Below the pieces are notes generated by a model. The model did no database searches. It was not told the DNA's origin and saw only the letters and a list, made by a program, of their open reading frames with translations. Of a stretch of 64,000 bases of DNA, positions 36,629-47,929 are shown in pieces. Source of the stretch: Microvirga puerhi (lineage in GTDB: Bacteria > Pseudomonadota > Alphaproteobacteria > Rhizobiales > Beijerinckiaceae); assembly GCF_020089865.1 (NCBI RefSeq), contig NZ_JAIRBM010000004.1:248001-312000 (forward strand), written 5' to 3'. How positions within the stretch are numbered: the first letter of the stretch is position 1; every line of letters starts with the position of its first letter. The translations under genes and the position numbers were made by a program.

Positions 36629-37813
36629 TCAGATTCCCGCATACATGCGGCCTGGATTGAGGATGCCGACCGGATCGAACGACGCCTTGATGCTGCGCGT
36701 GAGCGCCATCACCGCCTCCGTCTGCGGCTCGAACACGTCGACACGGGAGCGCTCAGAATCTGGCGCGCTCACAAGGGTCGCATGGCCGCCGAGCGCTCTC
36801 GTCGCCTCGCGGATCACGGATGCGCCGAGATCGCCGTCGAGCGGCGACGCAATCCAGACGAGGCCACCACCCCAATCATAGAACCACTGCGCGTCGATTG
36901 CCGCAGCGATCCGTGCCGTGAGGATCGGCCCGTTCGTCGGCGCAGTCGAGACCCGCCAGATCGCGCGCTCTCCGCGCTCCGGCAGAACGGTGGCGTCGCG
37001 GACGGATTGCCAAACCGCGTCGGCCCCACGTCCCTCAAGAATGTCGGCTGGCCCGAACCGCTTGAGGAGGCGGCGCAACTCGTTGAGACGGTAATCCACC
37101 GAAACGGAGAAACCTTCGAGGCGGATCAGCGTCCGGGCCCCGAGGCGATCCGGTGCCGGGAGATGCGCTGCCCCGGTCACGTCGAAAGGTGAGCCCAGCG
37201 CCGCCGCCAAGGCCTCGATGGCCACGCCGTCATCGAGGCCCCGGATCAGCAGGGTGGACGTACGCTCGGGCCTCGGCAGAACCTTGAACGTCACTTCGGT
37301 CAGGAAGCCAAGGGTGCCCCAGGATCCGGCCATGAGCTTGACGAGATCGAGCCCGGTCACGTTCTTCATGACCCGCCCGCCGGATTTCACCATCTCGCCG
37401 CGCCCATTGACGAAACGCACGCCGATCAAGCTGTCGCGCGCGGCGCCCACCATGATCCGGCGTGGACCGGAAATGTTCATGGCCGCCACGGCCCCAATGG
37501 TCGGCTCTCCCGTCGTCCCGAGCAGCGGACGATAGTCCATCGGCTCGAAAGACAACTGCTGGCCTTTCTCGGCCAATGTCGTCACGACCTCCGACAGGGG
37601 CGTGCCGCTGCGTGCAGCGATCACCATTTCAGCGGGCTCGTAGAGAGTGATGCCGCTCAAGGCGGCCGAGGTCACAGACGCATCCGTCTGATTCGGGCGC
37701 CCCATCGCGGCCTTGCTGCCGCTGCCTGCAAGGTTCAGCAGAGTGCCCTTCGCAGCCGCGTCTGAAACGATCGTCGCGACATCCTGCTCGTCGCGCGGAA
37801 TGAACGTGTTCAC
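36629..37813 (-). CDS. glcE: Glycolate oxidase FAD-binding subunit GlcE
   Basis: 394-residue subunit with an FAD_binding_4 (PCMH-type) domain: [80 protein letters not shown] and [20 protein letters not shown]. It forms the GlcDEF complex with GlcD and GlcF. The start is GTG at 37813, overlapping the glcD stop by 4 bp (GTGA). The 17 residues upstream in the same frame lie inside glcD. Confidence 0.94.
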   Translation of the reverse strand: MNTFIPRDEQDVATIVSDAAAKGTLLNLAGSGSKAAMGRPNQTDASVTSAALSGITLYEPAEMVIAARSGTPLSEVVTTLAEKGQQLSFEPMDYRPLLGTTGEPTIGAVAAMNISGPRRIMVGAARDSLIGVRFVNGRGEMVKSGGRVMKNVTGLDLVKLMAGSWGTLGFLTEVTFKVLPRPERTSTLLIRGLDDGVAIEALAAALGSPFDVTGAAHLPAPDRLGARTLIRLEGFSVSVDYRLNELRRLLKRFGPADILEGRGADAVWQSVRDATVLPERGERAIWRVSTAPTNGPILTARIAAAIDAQWFYDWGGGLVWIASPLDGDLGASVIREATRALGGHATLVSAPDSERSRVDVFEPQTEAVMALTRSIKASFDPVGILNPGRMYAGI

Positions 37814-39243
37814 GCAGCGAACCTTTCTTCGAGAGGAAAGACCTTGGCAGGATTGAGCAGCCAACCAGGATCGAACACGCCGCGGACCCGCATCTGCTGC
37901 TCGAGATCGACGCGGTTGAATTGATAGGTCATCAGATCCCGCTTCTCGATACCGACCCCATGTTCACCGGTCAGGCAGCCTCCGACTTCGACGCAGAGTT
38001 TGAGGATATCCTCGCCGGCGGCCTCCGCCTTCTCCATCTCGCCCGGCTTGTTCGTGTCGAACATGACGAGAGGATGGAGATTGCCGTCGCCGGCATGGAA
38101 TACGTTGGCGACGCCGAGCCCATAGGATTTCGCGATCTCATCGATGCGCTTGAGTACGTGAGGCAGCTGCCCTGTCGGAATGGTGCCGTCCATGCAGATA
38201 TAGTCCGCCACGCGTCCGGTCGCGCCGAAGGCGGATTTCCGCCCCTTCCAGATCGCTGCGCTCTCGGCCTCCGATTGCGACACCTTCGCGGTCTTCGGGC
38301 GGAAGGGCTCGGCAATCGCCACGATGCGCCGGAGCATATCGTCGATCTCGGCGTCGGAGCCTTCCACCTCGACGATCAGCATCGCCTCGACGTCGAGCGG
38401 ATAGCCGGCATGAGCGAAAGCTTCGCAGATCTGAATTGCAGGGCGGTCCATGTACTCGAGCGCGACCGGAATGATGCCCGCCGCAATGATCGCCGCAACG
38501 CAGGCTCCCGCATCCTCGACGCGCTCGAAGCCGAGCAATGCGGGGCGGGCCCCCTCTGCGGCACGAAGGATACGCACGGTTGCCTCGGTCACGACGCCGA
38601 GCTGCCCTTCCGAACCGGTGATAAGGCCGAGAAGATCGTAACCGCCGCTGTCCAGATAGTCGCCGCCAATCTCCACGACAGTGCCGTCGAGAAGCACCAT
38701 GGTGACGCCCAGAAGATTATTGGTGGTTACACCGTACTTCAGACAATGAGCGCCGCCGGAGTTCATGGCGATGTTGCCCGCAATGGTGCAGGCGAGCTGG
38801 CTCGACGGATCGGGCGCATAGAAGAAGCCTTCATGAGCCACTGCCTGGCTGATTCCGAGGTTGGTGATGCCGGACTGCACACGGGCGGTGCGATTCTTGA
38901 AATCGACGTCGAGTACGCGGTTCATCTTGGCGACGCCGAGGACGATTGCATCGGCCTGTGGAATCGCACCGCCGGAAAGCGATGTGCCAGCCCCCCGTGG
39001 CACGACCTTCACCCGATGGTCGCGGCAAAAGCGCAGGACAGCTGCAACCTCCTCCGTGGAAGATGGCAGGACGACGGCGAGCGGCAGCTGGCGATAGGCC
39101 GTGAGACCGTCGGTCTCGAAGGCGCGGCGCTCATCCTCCGAGACGATCAGGGCCTCGGGGGCGACGAGGCGGCCGAGACCGGCGAGGATCTCGCTCCGCC
39201 GCGACAGGACGGCCTCGTCAGGCGTGGGGAATGCGATCGACAT
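37810..39243 (-). CDS. glcD: Glycolate oxidase FAD-linked subunit GlcD
   Basis: 477-residue catalytic subunit of the FAD-linked oxidase family. FAD-binding blocks: VVLPSSTEEVAAVLRFCRDH, VVPRGAGTSLSGGAIPQADA, GNIAMNSGGAHCLKYGVTTN and LLGLITGSEGQLGVVTEATV. The substrate-side C-terminal domain has NVFHAGDGNLHPLVMFDT, with the conserved His pair, and TGEHGVGIEKRDLMTYQF. Close relatives also oxidise D-lactate, but the adjoining glcE and glcF make glycolate the best call. The ATG at 39243 follows CAGGGAGAGCCGCC. It is first in the operon and divergent from cytochrome c/lutA (160 bp apart). Confidence 0.95.
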   Translation of the reverse strand: MSIAFPTPDEAVLSRRSEILAGLGRLVAPEALIVSEDERRAFETDGLTAYRQLPLAVVLPSSTEEVAAVLRFCRDHRVKVVPRGAGTSLSGGAIPQADAIVLGVAKMNRVLDVDFKNRTARVQSGITNLGISQAVAHEGFFYAPDPSSQLACTIAGNIAMNSGGAHCLKYGVTTNNLLGVTMVLLDGTVVEIGGDYLDSGGYDLLGLITGSEGQLGVVTEATVRILRAAEGARPALLGFERVEDAGACVAAIIAAGIIPVALEYMDRPAIQICEAFAHAGYPLDVEAMLIVEVEGSDAEIDDMLRRIVAIAEPFRPKTAKVSQSEAESAAIWKGRKSAFGATGRVADYICMDGTIPTGQLPHVLKRIDEIAKSYGLGVANVFHAGDGNLHPLVMFDTNKPGEMEKAEAAGEDILKLCVEVGGCLTGEHGVGIEKRDLMTYQFNRVDLEQQMRVRGVFDPGWLLNPAKVFPLEERFAA

Positions 39244-39404
39244 GGCGGCTCTCCCTGGCGTTCAAGAGGCGGCGTGGGCTCCATGGCATGGGCTGCGCCG
39301 GGCGCATGCGGTTCTGCCTGGAATGGTAGCTGCCCTTCGGCAATTTTTCCAATAATGTGGAACCTCTCTAAAATGGCTCCGCCATGTACGCAAAGGAGTT
39401 TTTG

Positions 39405-39824
39405 ATGCGCCTGCTGTCCCTGACCGCTGCCTTCCTCCTCGGATCCGTCCTCGGAGCCGCCCCTACCCTCGCCCAGGAAGCCGCGGCAAAAACCGGAGAC
39501 CCGGCAGCCGGCGAGAAGATTTTTGCCCAGTGCAAGGCCTGCCATCAGATCGGGGAAGGCGCCAAGAATGCCGTTGGCCCGGTGTTGAACGGCATCATCG
39601 GCCGGCACTCCGGAACCTACGAAGGTTATAACTACTCTGCCGCCAACAAGAATTCCGGCATCACCTGGGACGAAACTACCTTTAGGGAATACATCAAGGA
39701 TCCCAAGGCCAAGATTCCCGGCACCAAGATGATCTTCGCCGGCGTCAAGGACGACAAGCGAATCGATGATCTCCTAGCCTATCTCAAGCAGTTCGACGCG
39801 AGCGGCAAGAAGGTTACGCAATGA
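39405..39824 (+). CDS. Class I c-type cytochrome (c2/c550-like)
   Basis: 139-residue periplasmic monohaem cytochrome. A signal peptide (MRLLSLTAAFLLGSVLGAAP, cleavage near TLAQ) is followed by a class I fold: GEKIFAQCKACHQIGEGAKN with the CKACH haem site, GPVLNGIIGRHSGTYEGYNY, and an axial Met in IPGTKMIFAGVKD. The C-terminal helix is DKRIDDLLAYLKQFD. It resembles mitochondrial-type cytochrome c2. The ATG at 39405 starts the signal peptide. Its stop overlaps lutA by 4 bp (ATGA), so the two are co-translated, which suggests a link between this carrier and hydroxy-acid oxidation. Confidence 0.92.
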   Translation: MRLLSLTAAFLLGSVLGAAPTLAQEAAAKTGDPAAGEKIFAQCKACHQIGEGAKNAVGPVLNGIIGRHSGTYEGYNYSAANKNSGITWDETTFREYIKDPKAKIPGTKMIFAGVKDDKRIDDLLAYLKQFDASGKKVTQ

Positions 39825-40612
39825 GCGGGACTGCCGTTTCCGGCAAGGGCCCAAGAAAGCCTCGTGTCAGTCTGTTCGTGACGTGCCTGGTCGATCTAAT
39901 GCGGCCGTCCGTGGGATTCGCGGCTGTCAAGCTCCTCGAGGACGCAGGCTGTGTTGTCGATGTTCCGGTTCAGACGTGCTGCGGCCAGCCCGCCTTCAAC
40001 TCCGGCGATCGCGGCACCGCTCGCGACCTCGCCGAGCAGGTGATCACGGCCTTTCGTGGGTACGACTACGTCGTGGCGCCCTCCGGCTCCTGCGCCGGCA
40101 CGATCAAGGTGCATTATCCTGAAATCTTCGCCGACGACCCGAACTGGCTTCCGAAAGCCAATGAACTCGCCGCTCGCACCTATGAACTCACGAGCTTCCT
40201 CGTCGACGTGATGGGGGTGGCCTCGGTGGACGCGCGCTACGACGGCGCCGTTACCTATCACGATTCCTGCTCGGGCCTGCGCGAGCTCAAAGTGAAGGCC
40301 CAGCCACGCAAACTCCTTGCAACGGTGGACGGCCTGACCCTGGTCGAAATGACGGACAGTGACGTTTGTTGCGGCTTCGGCGGCACCTTTGCGGTCAAAT
40401 ACAGCGACATCTCTGGCGCCATTGTGGACGCGAAGGTCAAAAACATCGACGCGACCCATGCTCCGACCCTGCTCGCCGGGGATCTCGGATGCTTAATGAA
40501 CATGGCGGGCAAGCTGTCCCGCGACGGCAGGCCGGTTGCCGTGCGCCACGTTGCGGAGGTTCTGGCCGGCATGACCGACGAGCCGCCGATCGGCGAAACG
40601 AAGGAAGACTGA
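39821..40612 (+). CDS. lutA: L-lactate utilisation Fe-S protein LutA (YkgE-like)
   Basis: 263-residue protein with two CCG domains as in LutA/GlcF/HdrB: SLFVTCLVDLMRPSVGFAAV and DVPVQTCCGQPAFNSGDRGT in the first, TYHDSCSGLRELKVKAQPRK and SDVCCGFGGTFAVKYSDISG in the second, with the cluster-binding Cys residues present. In LutABC it is one of the iron-sulfur subunits oxidising L-lactate to pyruvate. The expected partners lutB and lutC lie at 50292-52399, about 10 kb away on the same strand, so the complex is split. It overlaps the cytochrome c gene by 4 bp. Confidence 0.92.
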   Translation: MSGTAVSGKGPRKPRVSLFVTCLVDLMRPSVGFAAVKLLEDAGCVVDVPVQTCCGQPAFNSGDRGTARDLAEQVITAFRGYDYVVAPSGSCAGTIKVHYPEIFADDPNWLPKANELAARTYELTSFLVDVMGVASVDARYDGAVTYHDSCSGLRELKVKAQPRKLLATVDGLTLVEMTDSDVCCGFGGTFAVKYSDISGAIVDAKVKNIDATHAPTLLAGDLGCLMNMAGKLSRDGRPVAVRHVAEVLAGMTDEPPIGETKED

Positions 40613-40657
40613 TTCTCTCCTCGATCCGGAAAGAGGTCCTTCTGAACCGGAGGGGCC

Positions 40658-41653
40658 TTATGCGACCTTTACCTCTCGCTCTTCCGCCGCGAGGCGCTTC
40701 CCGCTCCTGGCGAACCGGCGGGCGAGCACAGCGCACGCCATGAGCTGGATCTGGTGAAAGATCATGAGCGGCAGCACGATGGCGCCGACATCTTGACCGG
40801 CGAAGATCACATTGGCCATGGGAGCGCCGGAAGCCAGGCTCTTCTTGGAGCCACAGAAGGTGATCGTGATCCGGTCCTCGCGCTTGAAGCCGAACCAGCC
40901 GCTGACGAAGAACGTGAAACACAGAACTGCGACCAGCAGCGCGATGTCGACGACCACCACGGCGATGAGATCCGTCGATGAAAGCTTGTGCCAGATTCCA
41001 CCAATCACCGCCTCGCTGAAGGCGCCATAGACAACCATGAGAATGGAGCCCCGATCGACGATCTGAGTCAGTGTCTTATGGCGTCCAAGCCAGCGGCCGA
41101 GAAACGGTTGAACCAACTGCCCGAGGACGAATGGGGCCAGAAGCTGAAGCAGAATGCCTTCCAGCGCGTCGATGGAGAAACCTCCGCCGCCCTGGGTGTG
41201 AAAAAGAAGTCCGACCAGCAGCGGCGTCAGGAACATGCCCAGGATGTTCGAGGCCGAAGCGGAACAGATCGCTGCGGGGACATTGCCTTCTGCGATTGAC
41301 GTGAAGGCGATTGACGACTGGACCGTGGATGGAAGGACACAGAGAAAAAGAACACCGGTGGCAAGAGCAGGCGCCATCAGGTTCGGCAGCGCAAGGATTA
41401 CCAAGCCCAGTAGTGGAAAGATCACGAAGGTGGTGGCCAGCACGAAAAGATGTAGCCGCCAATGGATCATGCCAGCGATCACAACGTCGCGGGACAGCCG
41501 TGCTCCGTGAAGAAAGAAGAGAAGCGCGACCGCCAGTTTGGTCGTGGTCGAAAACAGCTCTGCAGGCGTGCCGCTGATCGGGAGGATCGATGCAATCACG
41601 ACCATGCCGAAGATGGCAATCGTGTACCATTCTCGTTTGATGATGGCTGTCAT
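40658..41653 (-). CDS. Bile acid:sodium symporter (BASS) family transporter, YfeH-type
   Basis: 331-residue inner-membrane protein with about nine to ten helices. SBF-like blocks: KLAVALLFFLHGARLSRDVV, GVLFLCVLPSTVQSSIAFTS, SASASNILGMFLTPLLVGLL, and the C-terminal ITFCGSKKSLASGAPMANVI, whose Lys-Ser pair is typical of the SBF_like (YfeH) branch. Relatives move organic anions with Na+; the substrate here is unknown. It converges on lutA (45 bp between stops). Confidence 0.9.
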   Translation of the reverse strand: MTAIIKREWYTIAIFGMVVIASILPISGTPAELFSTTTKLAVALLFFLHGARLSRDVVIAGMIHWRLHLFVLATTFVIFPLLGLVILALPNLMAPALATGVLFLCVLPSTVQSSIAFTSIAEGNVPAAICSASASNILGMFLTPLLVGLLFHTQGGGGFSIDALEGILLQLLAPFVLGQLVQPFLGRWLGRHKTLTQIVDRGSILMVVYGAFSEAVIGGIWHKLSSTDLIAVVVVDIALLVAVLCFTFFVSGWFGFKREDRITITFCGSKKSLASGAPMANVIFAGQDVGAIVLPLMIFHQIQLMACAVLARRFARSGKRLAAEEREVKVA

Positions 41654-41772
41654 GGATACCGTTGCATTTGCGGGAAGGCGGAGCAGTGTTGTATCTCCGA
41701 CCGCCCGATGTCATTTAAAAAACGAACGCCCGCCATGATGCGGGCGCCCCCTTCAGGTCTGGCCCTGATCGC

Positions 41773-41928
41773 CTAAGCGGAAACCGCCTCGCGCGCCACG
41801 CGAGGAATATCGAAGCGAGCGATGCCCAGATCGGCAAGCTCCCGATCGGAGAGCTGAGCCAGCTCCCGCACGGTCTTCCGGTAGAGTTGATACGCACGAA
41901 TTTTCGACAGAATATATGAAACGAACAT
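41773..41928 (-). CDS. Small DUF1127 protein
   Basis: 51-residue basic protein. The DUF1127 core is visible: YILSKIRAYQLYRKTVRELA and QLSDRELADLGIARFDIPRV, the last strongly conserved in alphaproteobacteria. Small DUF1127 proteins affect phosphate/carbon metabolism and RNA turnover in Agrobacterium and Rhodobacter (family knowledge); the role of this one is unknown. I start it at 41928 (MFVSYILSKIR); a longer start at 41982 adds 18 unrelated residues. The 255 bp up to the RND adaptor gene show no further gene. Confidence 0.88.
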   Translation of the reverse strand: MFVSYILSKIRAYQLYRKTVRELAQLSDRELADLGIARFDIPRVAREAVSA

Positions 41929-42183
41929 AGAAAGCCCCAGCAGCCTCGTGTCGTCCCGACCGGCGACCCCCTCTTGCTGCAATGCAACATATAAGGAGAG
42001 TGGCGCCTCATGAGGAGCGGTAACCGCAGAAGGCAGTTATGCTCCGGCAGCATAGCGTCTCGCGAGAGCGGCGCATCGATTGCCTTCTCCTAACGGCGGA
42101 ACCTGCTTCGCAGCCACGTTGTTCATGCTTCTGACGGGGACCTGATATTCAATGCGAAGGGCCGTCCCGTCCGGGAGGACGTC

Positions 42184-43392
42184 GTGGTCAGGCGCATCAT
42201 CGTTCTCGCCCTCATCGGCTTGGCCTTGGCGGCGGGCGCGTATTTCCTCGTAATTCGCAGAGGCGAACGGCCAAGCCCGGCCCAAACGGCATCCGGTGCA
42301 CCACCGCCCGAGGTTGGTGTCGTGGTTGCCCAGCCGGCCGAGGTGCCGTTCCCGGTGGAGTTCGCCGGCCGCATTGCAAGCGTTCGCGAAGTTGAGGTCC
42401 GGTCGCGAGTGAGTGGCCTTCTGCTCAAGCGCGACTATGAGGAGGGAACCCTGGTCAAACAGGATCAGGTCCTTTTCCAGATCGATCCTGCAACCTACCA
42501 GGTCGCACAGAGCCGCTCGGAGGCACAGCTCGCCCAAGCCCAGGCCGCCCTCCGCCAAGCCGACGACAACTTCGCACGCATAGAGGAACTCTCGCGCCGC
42601 CAGGTGGCGGCGGAACGCCAGCTCGAGGAAGCCCGCGGTCAGCGCGACCAGGCCAGGGCCAGCGTCCAACTGGCGGAGGCTGAGCTTCAGGGCGCAAAAC
42701 TCAATCTCAGCTATACGACGATCATGGCGCCGATTGCCGGTGTCACGGCGCTTCAGTCGCCGCCTGTCGGCACGCTCGTCCAGGCGCAGCAGACCCTCCT
42801 GACGACGATTACGCCCCTCGATCCGGCCTATGTGAACTTCTCGTTCTCGGACGAGGAGGCGCAGGCCTTCCGCGAACTGAACGCGCGACGCGAGAAGCCC
42901 ATTTCCGAGAGAGATCTCGTGCTCAAGCTCCAATACGCTCCGGGGACGACCTATCCGCAGGACGGCCGGGTCGACATGGCCGCTCAGCGCGTCGACCCGC
43001 AGACGGGTACGATCCAAGCCCGCGGCGTCTTTCCTAATCCGGATGGCGTTCTGCTCCCGGGCCTGTTCGTGCGCATTCGCGTACTCGGGATCACTCTTCC
43101 CGATGCGATTGTGATCCCCCAGGAGGCCGTCAGCCAGGGACCGCAGGGACCAACTGTCTATGTCATCGGCGAAAAGGATGTTGCACAGGTCAGACCGATA
43201 CGGCTTGGGCCGGCGGTTGCCGGCGGCTGGGTAGTGCGCGAAGGTCTGAGGAGCGGCGACCGGGTCATCGTCGACGGCGTGATCCGGGTTCGCCCCGGCG
43301 CTGTCGTCAAACCCGTACCGATGAAGACGAATCCACAGGAAGCGCAGACCCAGGACAATTCGGGGCAGCCGGCGCCGGGAGCCCGGCCATGA
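42184..43392 (+). CDS. RND efflux periplasmic adaptor (membrane fusion protein)
   Basis: 402-residue protein linking the RND pump to an outer-membrane channel. One N-terminal helix ([20 protein letters not shown]) anchors it; there is no lipobox. Adaptor blocks: [20 protein letters not shown] (lipoyl half), a coiled-coil hairpin ([40 protein letters not shown]), [13 protein letters not shown], and the beta-barrel [20 protein letters not shown]. The GTG at 42184 is chosen because GGGAGGAC precedes it. It overlaps the RND gene by 4 bp. No outer-membrane factor or TetR repressor is adjacent. Confidence 0.93.
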   Translation: MVRRIIVLALIGLALAAGAYFLVIRRGERPSPAQTASGAPPPEVGVVVAQPAEVPFPVEFAGRIASVREVEVRSRVSGLLLKRDYEEGTLVKQDQVLFQIDPATYQVAQSRSEAQLAQAQAALRQADDNFARIEELSRRQVAAERQLEEARGQRDQARASVQLAEAELQGAKLNLSYTTIMAPIAGVTALQSPPVGTLVQAQQTLLTTITPLDPAYVNFSFSDEEAQAFRELNARREKPISERDLVLKLQYAPGTTYPQDGRVDMAAQRVDPQTGTIQARGVFPNPDGVLLPGLFVRIRVLGITLPDAIVIPQEAVSQGPQGPTVYVIGEKDVAQVRPIRLGPAVAGGWVVREGLRSGDRVIVDGVIRVRPGAVVKPVPMKTNPQEAQTQDNSGQPAPGARP

Positions 43393-46300
43393 TCTCGAAA
43401 TTCTTCATCGATCGTCCGATCTTCGCCTCCGTACTCTCCATCGTCATCGTGCTCGCGGGGCTGCTCGCCATGCGGATCCTGCCCGTGGCGCAATATCCCG
43501 AAATCGTCCCACCGCAGGTCGTGGTCTCCGCTACCTATCCGGGCGCAAGCGCCCAGACCATCGCCGAGACGGTTGCGGCGCCGCTCGAGCAGCAGATCAA
43601 CGGCGTCGAGGACATGATCTACATGCAGTCCACCTCGACGGGATCAGGCACTTTGAGCTTATCGGTCTTCTTCAAGACCGGCGCCGATGCCGATCAGGCG
43701 ACGATCAACGTCAATAACCGGGTTCAGCGCGCCACCCCGGTTCTGCCCGAAGAAGTACGGCGGCAAGGTATTACGGTCGCCAAGCGATCCTCCTCGATCC
43801 TACAGATCGTGACTCTCTCGTCGCCCGACCGGCGCTTTGATCCGATCTACATTTCCAACTACGCCCTGGTGAACATCATCGACGAGTTGCGGCGCACGCC
43901 GGGCGTCGGCGACGCATCGCTGTTCAGCCCCTCCGATTATTCCATGCGCATCTGGCTGAAGCCCGATAAGGTCGCTCAGGTTAACCTCACGCCGAGCGAC
44001 ATTGCCACCGCCATTCGCGAACAGAATGCTCAGTTCGCCGCTGGACGCTTCGGCGAGGAACCTATGCCGGGTCGGCAGGCCTTCACCTACACCGCCACGA
44101 CCCAGGGACGCTTCGCCGACCCCAGGGAGTTCGAGCGGATCATCCTGCGCTCCGACGAAAACGGCGGCGCCCTGCGTCTGCGGGACGTCGCCCGGGTAGA
44201 ACTCGGCTCCCAGAACTACTCAACCGTCGCGACTCTCAACGGCGCACCGGCCGTACCTATCGGCATCTATTTGCAGCCCGGCGCGAATGCGTTACAGGTC
44301 TCGGCCGATATCGCCACCACGATGAAGCGGCTCGCCCAGCGTTTCCCGGACGGGCTGCGCTACGACGTGCCGTACAATACCACCCGCTTCATCGAGGTTT
44401 CGATTCACGAGGTCGTCAAGACGTTCATCGAAGCCATCGTCCTCGTCGTGCTCGTGGTGTTTCTCTTTCTGCAGAGCGTCAGGGCGACAATCATTCCGGT
44501 CTTGGCCGTGCCGGTATCGATCATCGGCACCTTCGCAGGCATGTATCTGCTCGGCTTTTCGATCAATCTTCTCACATTGTTCGGCCTGATCCTGGCAATC
44601 GGCATTGTCGTCGATGACGCCATCATCGTTCTGGAGAACGTGGAGCGCATCATGTCGACGGAGGGCAAGACACCCTACGAGGCATCGGTCCAGGCCATGC
44701 AGGAAGTCAGCGGGCCAGTGATTGCCGTGGTTCTCGTGCTCTGCGCCGTGTTCATCCCCGTATCCTTTCTTGGCGGTTTGGCGGGCGAGCTCTATCGTCA
44801 GTTCGCAGTGACCATCGCGGTCTCGGTCGTTGTCTCGGGCATCGTAGCGCTGACGCTGACGCCGGCCCTGTGCGCACTCCTGCTCAAGGAGGGACACAGC
44901 GAGCCTTGGCTGCCATTCCGCGTCTTCAATCGCGGATTCGACTGGGTCACAGAGCGATTTATCGGCGGGACCGACTTCTTTTTGCGCCATGCCGCCGTCG
45001 CGCTCATCCTCATCGCGGTGATGCTCGGCGCCACATGGTGGCTGTTCCAGCGTGTGCCCGGCGGCCTCGTGCCTGCCGAGGACCAGGGCAGCATCTTTCT
45101 CGTGACTACGCTGCCGCCCGCCGCATCGCTCGACCGCACCCGCGAGATCACCGACAAGGTGACGGCGGGAGCCATGCGCAATCCGGCCGTCGCGGACGTC
45201 GTGACGGTTGCCGGATTCGACCTGCTCTCTGGAGCTCAGAAAACCAATGCCGGTGTGTCCTTCGTGTCCCTCAAGGATTGGAGCGAACGCACGGATCCGC
45301 GGCTCGACGCACGCAACCTCGCTCCCGCCTTCCGATCGCTCAATGCCGACTTCCGCGACGGCATCGTCATCGGGTTCAATCCGCCTCCAATACCCGGACT
45401 GAGCACCACCGGCGGGTTTGAGTTCTATCTCCAAGACCGATCGGGAGGCAGCCTGGAGAGCCTCGCCCAGGCAGCACAACAGGTGATTCAAGTCGCGAGC
45501 CAACGCCCCGAGATCACAGGCATTTCCACAACGTTCAACACCAACGTGCCTCAATACAGCCTCGACGTCGATCGCGAAAAGGCGAAGGCTCTCAATGTGC
45601 CGATCGCCGCGATCTTCGACACCATGCAGAGCACGTTCGGCAGCCTCTATGTCAATGACTTCAGTCTGTTCGGACGCACTTATCGGGTCAGCCTTTCGTC
45701 AGAGGCGGAGTTTCGTCAATCGCCAGCGGATATGCGACACGTCTTCGTCCGCTCTACCAGTGGCAATATGGTGCCGTTGAATGTCCTGGTCTCTGCACAA
45801 CGGACCGTGGGGGCCGACGTGGTTGATCGGTTCAATGTTTTCCCAGCGGCAAAAATTCAAGGGAATCCGGCTCCTGGTTTCTCATCGGGGCAGGCGATCG
45901 CGGTGATGGAACAGGTCGTCGCGCAGACTCTGTCCTCTGACTATGCCATCGGTTGGACGGGATCGGCCTATCAGGAACTGCAATCCGCCGGCACCGGGGC
46001 GCAGGGCTTTCTGTTCGGCTTGGTAATGGTCTTCCTCATTCTCGCCGCGCAGTACGAACGTTGGTCTCTGCCTCTGGCAGTCATCACTGCGGTGCCGTTC
46101 GCGGTGTTCGGAGCCGTTCTGGCAATCTGGCTGCGTGGGATCGAAAACGACATCTACTTCCAGGTCGGTCTCGTCACGCTCATCGGCTTGGCCGCCAAGA
46201 ATGCGATCCTGATCGTCGAATTTGCGGCCGAGCGCTACCGGGCCGGCATGCCAGCGATTGAAGCAGCGCTCGATGCGGCGCGTCTGCGGTTCCGTCCCAT

Positions 46301-46547
46301 CGTCATGACCTCTCTCGCCTTCGTCCTCGGCGTCGTGCCGCTCGCCATCGCAACCGGCGCCAGTTCGGCCAGCCGGCACTCGATCGGTACCGGCGTGATC
46401 GGCGGCATGCTCGCAGCCACCTTCCTGGCGATTCTGTTCGTTCCACTGTTCTTCCGGCTTGTGACGCGTGGACCATCGCTGGCCAAAGAGATGCGGCCAA
46501 TCGACGAGAAGGCACAAACTGGCACGCGGCCGACCGCTCTTTCCTAA
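43389..46547 (+). CDS. RND multidrug efflux transporter (HAE1 family)
   Basis: 1052-residue inner-membrane proton/drug antiporter with the standard 12-helix, two-loop architecture. It starts [20 protein letters not shown]. The proton-relay residues are in [18 protein letters not shown] (Asp-Asp, TM4) and [20 protein letters not shown] (Lys, TM10). [20 protein letters not shown] follows, and the first repeat contains [20 protein letters not shown]. By family knowledge it exports hydrophobic antibiotics, dyes or solvents as a homotrimer. It is translationally coupled to the adaptor. It converges on ampC 20 bp later. Confidence 0.96.
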   Translation: MISKFFIDRPIFASVLSIVIVLAGLLAMRILPVAQYPEIVPPQVVVSATYPGASAQTIAETVAAPLEQQINGVEDMIYMQSTSTGSGTLSLSVFFKTGADADQATINVNNRVQRATPVLPEEVRRQGITVAKRSSSILQIVTLSSPDRRFDPIYISNYALVNIIDELRRTPGVGDASLFSPSDYSMRIWLKPDKVAQVNLTPSDIATAIREQNAQFAAGRFGEEPMPGRQAFTYTATTQGRFADPREFERIILRSDENGGALRLRDVARVELGSQNYSTVATLNGAPAVPIGIYLQPGANALQVSADIATTMKRLAQRFPDGLRYDVPYNTTRFIEVSIHEVVKTFIEAIVLVVLVVFLFLQSVRATIIPVLAVPVSIIGTFAGMYLLGFSINLLTLFGLILAIGIVVDDAIIVLENVERIMSTEGKTPYEASVQAMQEVSGPVIAVVLVLCAVFIPVSFLGGLAGELYRQFAVTIAVSVVVSGIVALTLTPALCALLLKEGHSEPWLPFRVFNRGFDWVTERFIGGTDFFLRHAAVALILIAVMLGATWWLFQRVPGGLVPAEDQGSIFLVTTLPPAASLDRTREITDKVTAGAMRNPAVADVVTVAGFDLLSGAQKTNAGVSFVSLKDWSERTDPRLDARNLAPAFRSLNADFRDGIVIGFNPPPIPGLSTTGGFEFYLQDRSGGSLESLAQAAQQVIQVASQRPEITGISTTFNTNVPQYSLDVDREKAKALNVPIAAIFDTMQSTFGSLYVNDFSLFGRTYRVSLSSEAEFRQSPADMRHVFVRSTSGNMVPLNVLVSAQRTVGADVVDRFNVFPAAKIQGNPAPGFSSGQAIAVMEQVVAQTLSSDYAIGWTGSAYQELQSAGTGAQGFLFGLVMVFLILAAQYERWSLPLAVITAVPFAVFGAVLAIWLRGIENDIYFQVGLVTLIGLAAKNAILIVEFAAERYRAGMPAIEAALDAARLRFRPIVMTSLAFVLGVVPLAIATGASSASRHSIGTGVIGGMLAATFLAILFVPLFFRLVTRGPSLAKEMRPIDEKAQTGTRPTALS

Positions 46548-46567
46548 GTTGCGGCCGCGAGGCCTAA

Positions 46568-47857
<1,290 letters not shown>

Positions 47858-47880
47858 TCACCCCTCGCCAAACGATGAAT

Positions 47881-47902
47881 TTTTCGCTTAGACATGAGAA
47901 AA
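47881..47902. promoter_or_regulatory. Candidate LysR-type (AmpR) operator dyad
   Basis: TTTTC (47881-47885) and GAAAA (47898-47902) form an interrupted dyad with 12 bp between, in the 171-bp gap separating the divergent ampC and ampR genes. AmpR-type regulators bind such an intercistronic site. The match is short and may be chance. Confidence 0.3.
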
Positions 47903-47929
47903 TCTTGGCCTCATGGAGACAGCCGTCGG

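Noticed and set aside
44292-45554. A 420-codon frame antisense to the RND pump
   Set aside because: His/Asp/Glu-rich mirror composition of membrane helices; no independent evidence.
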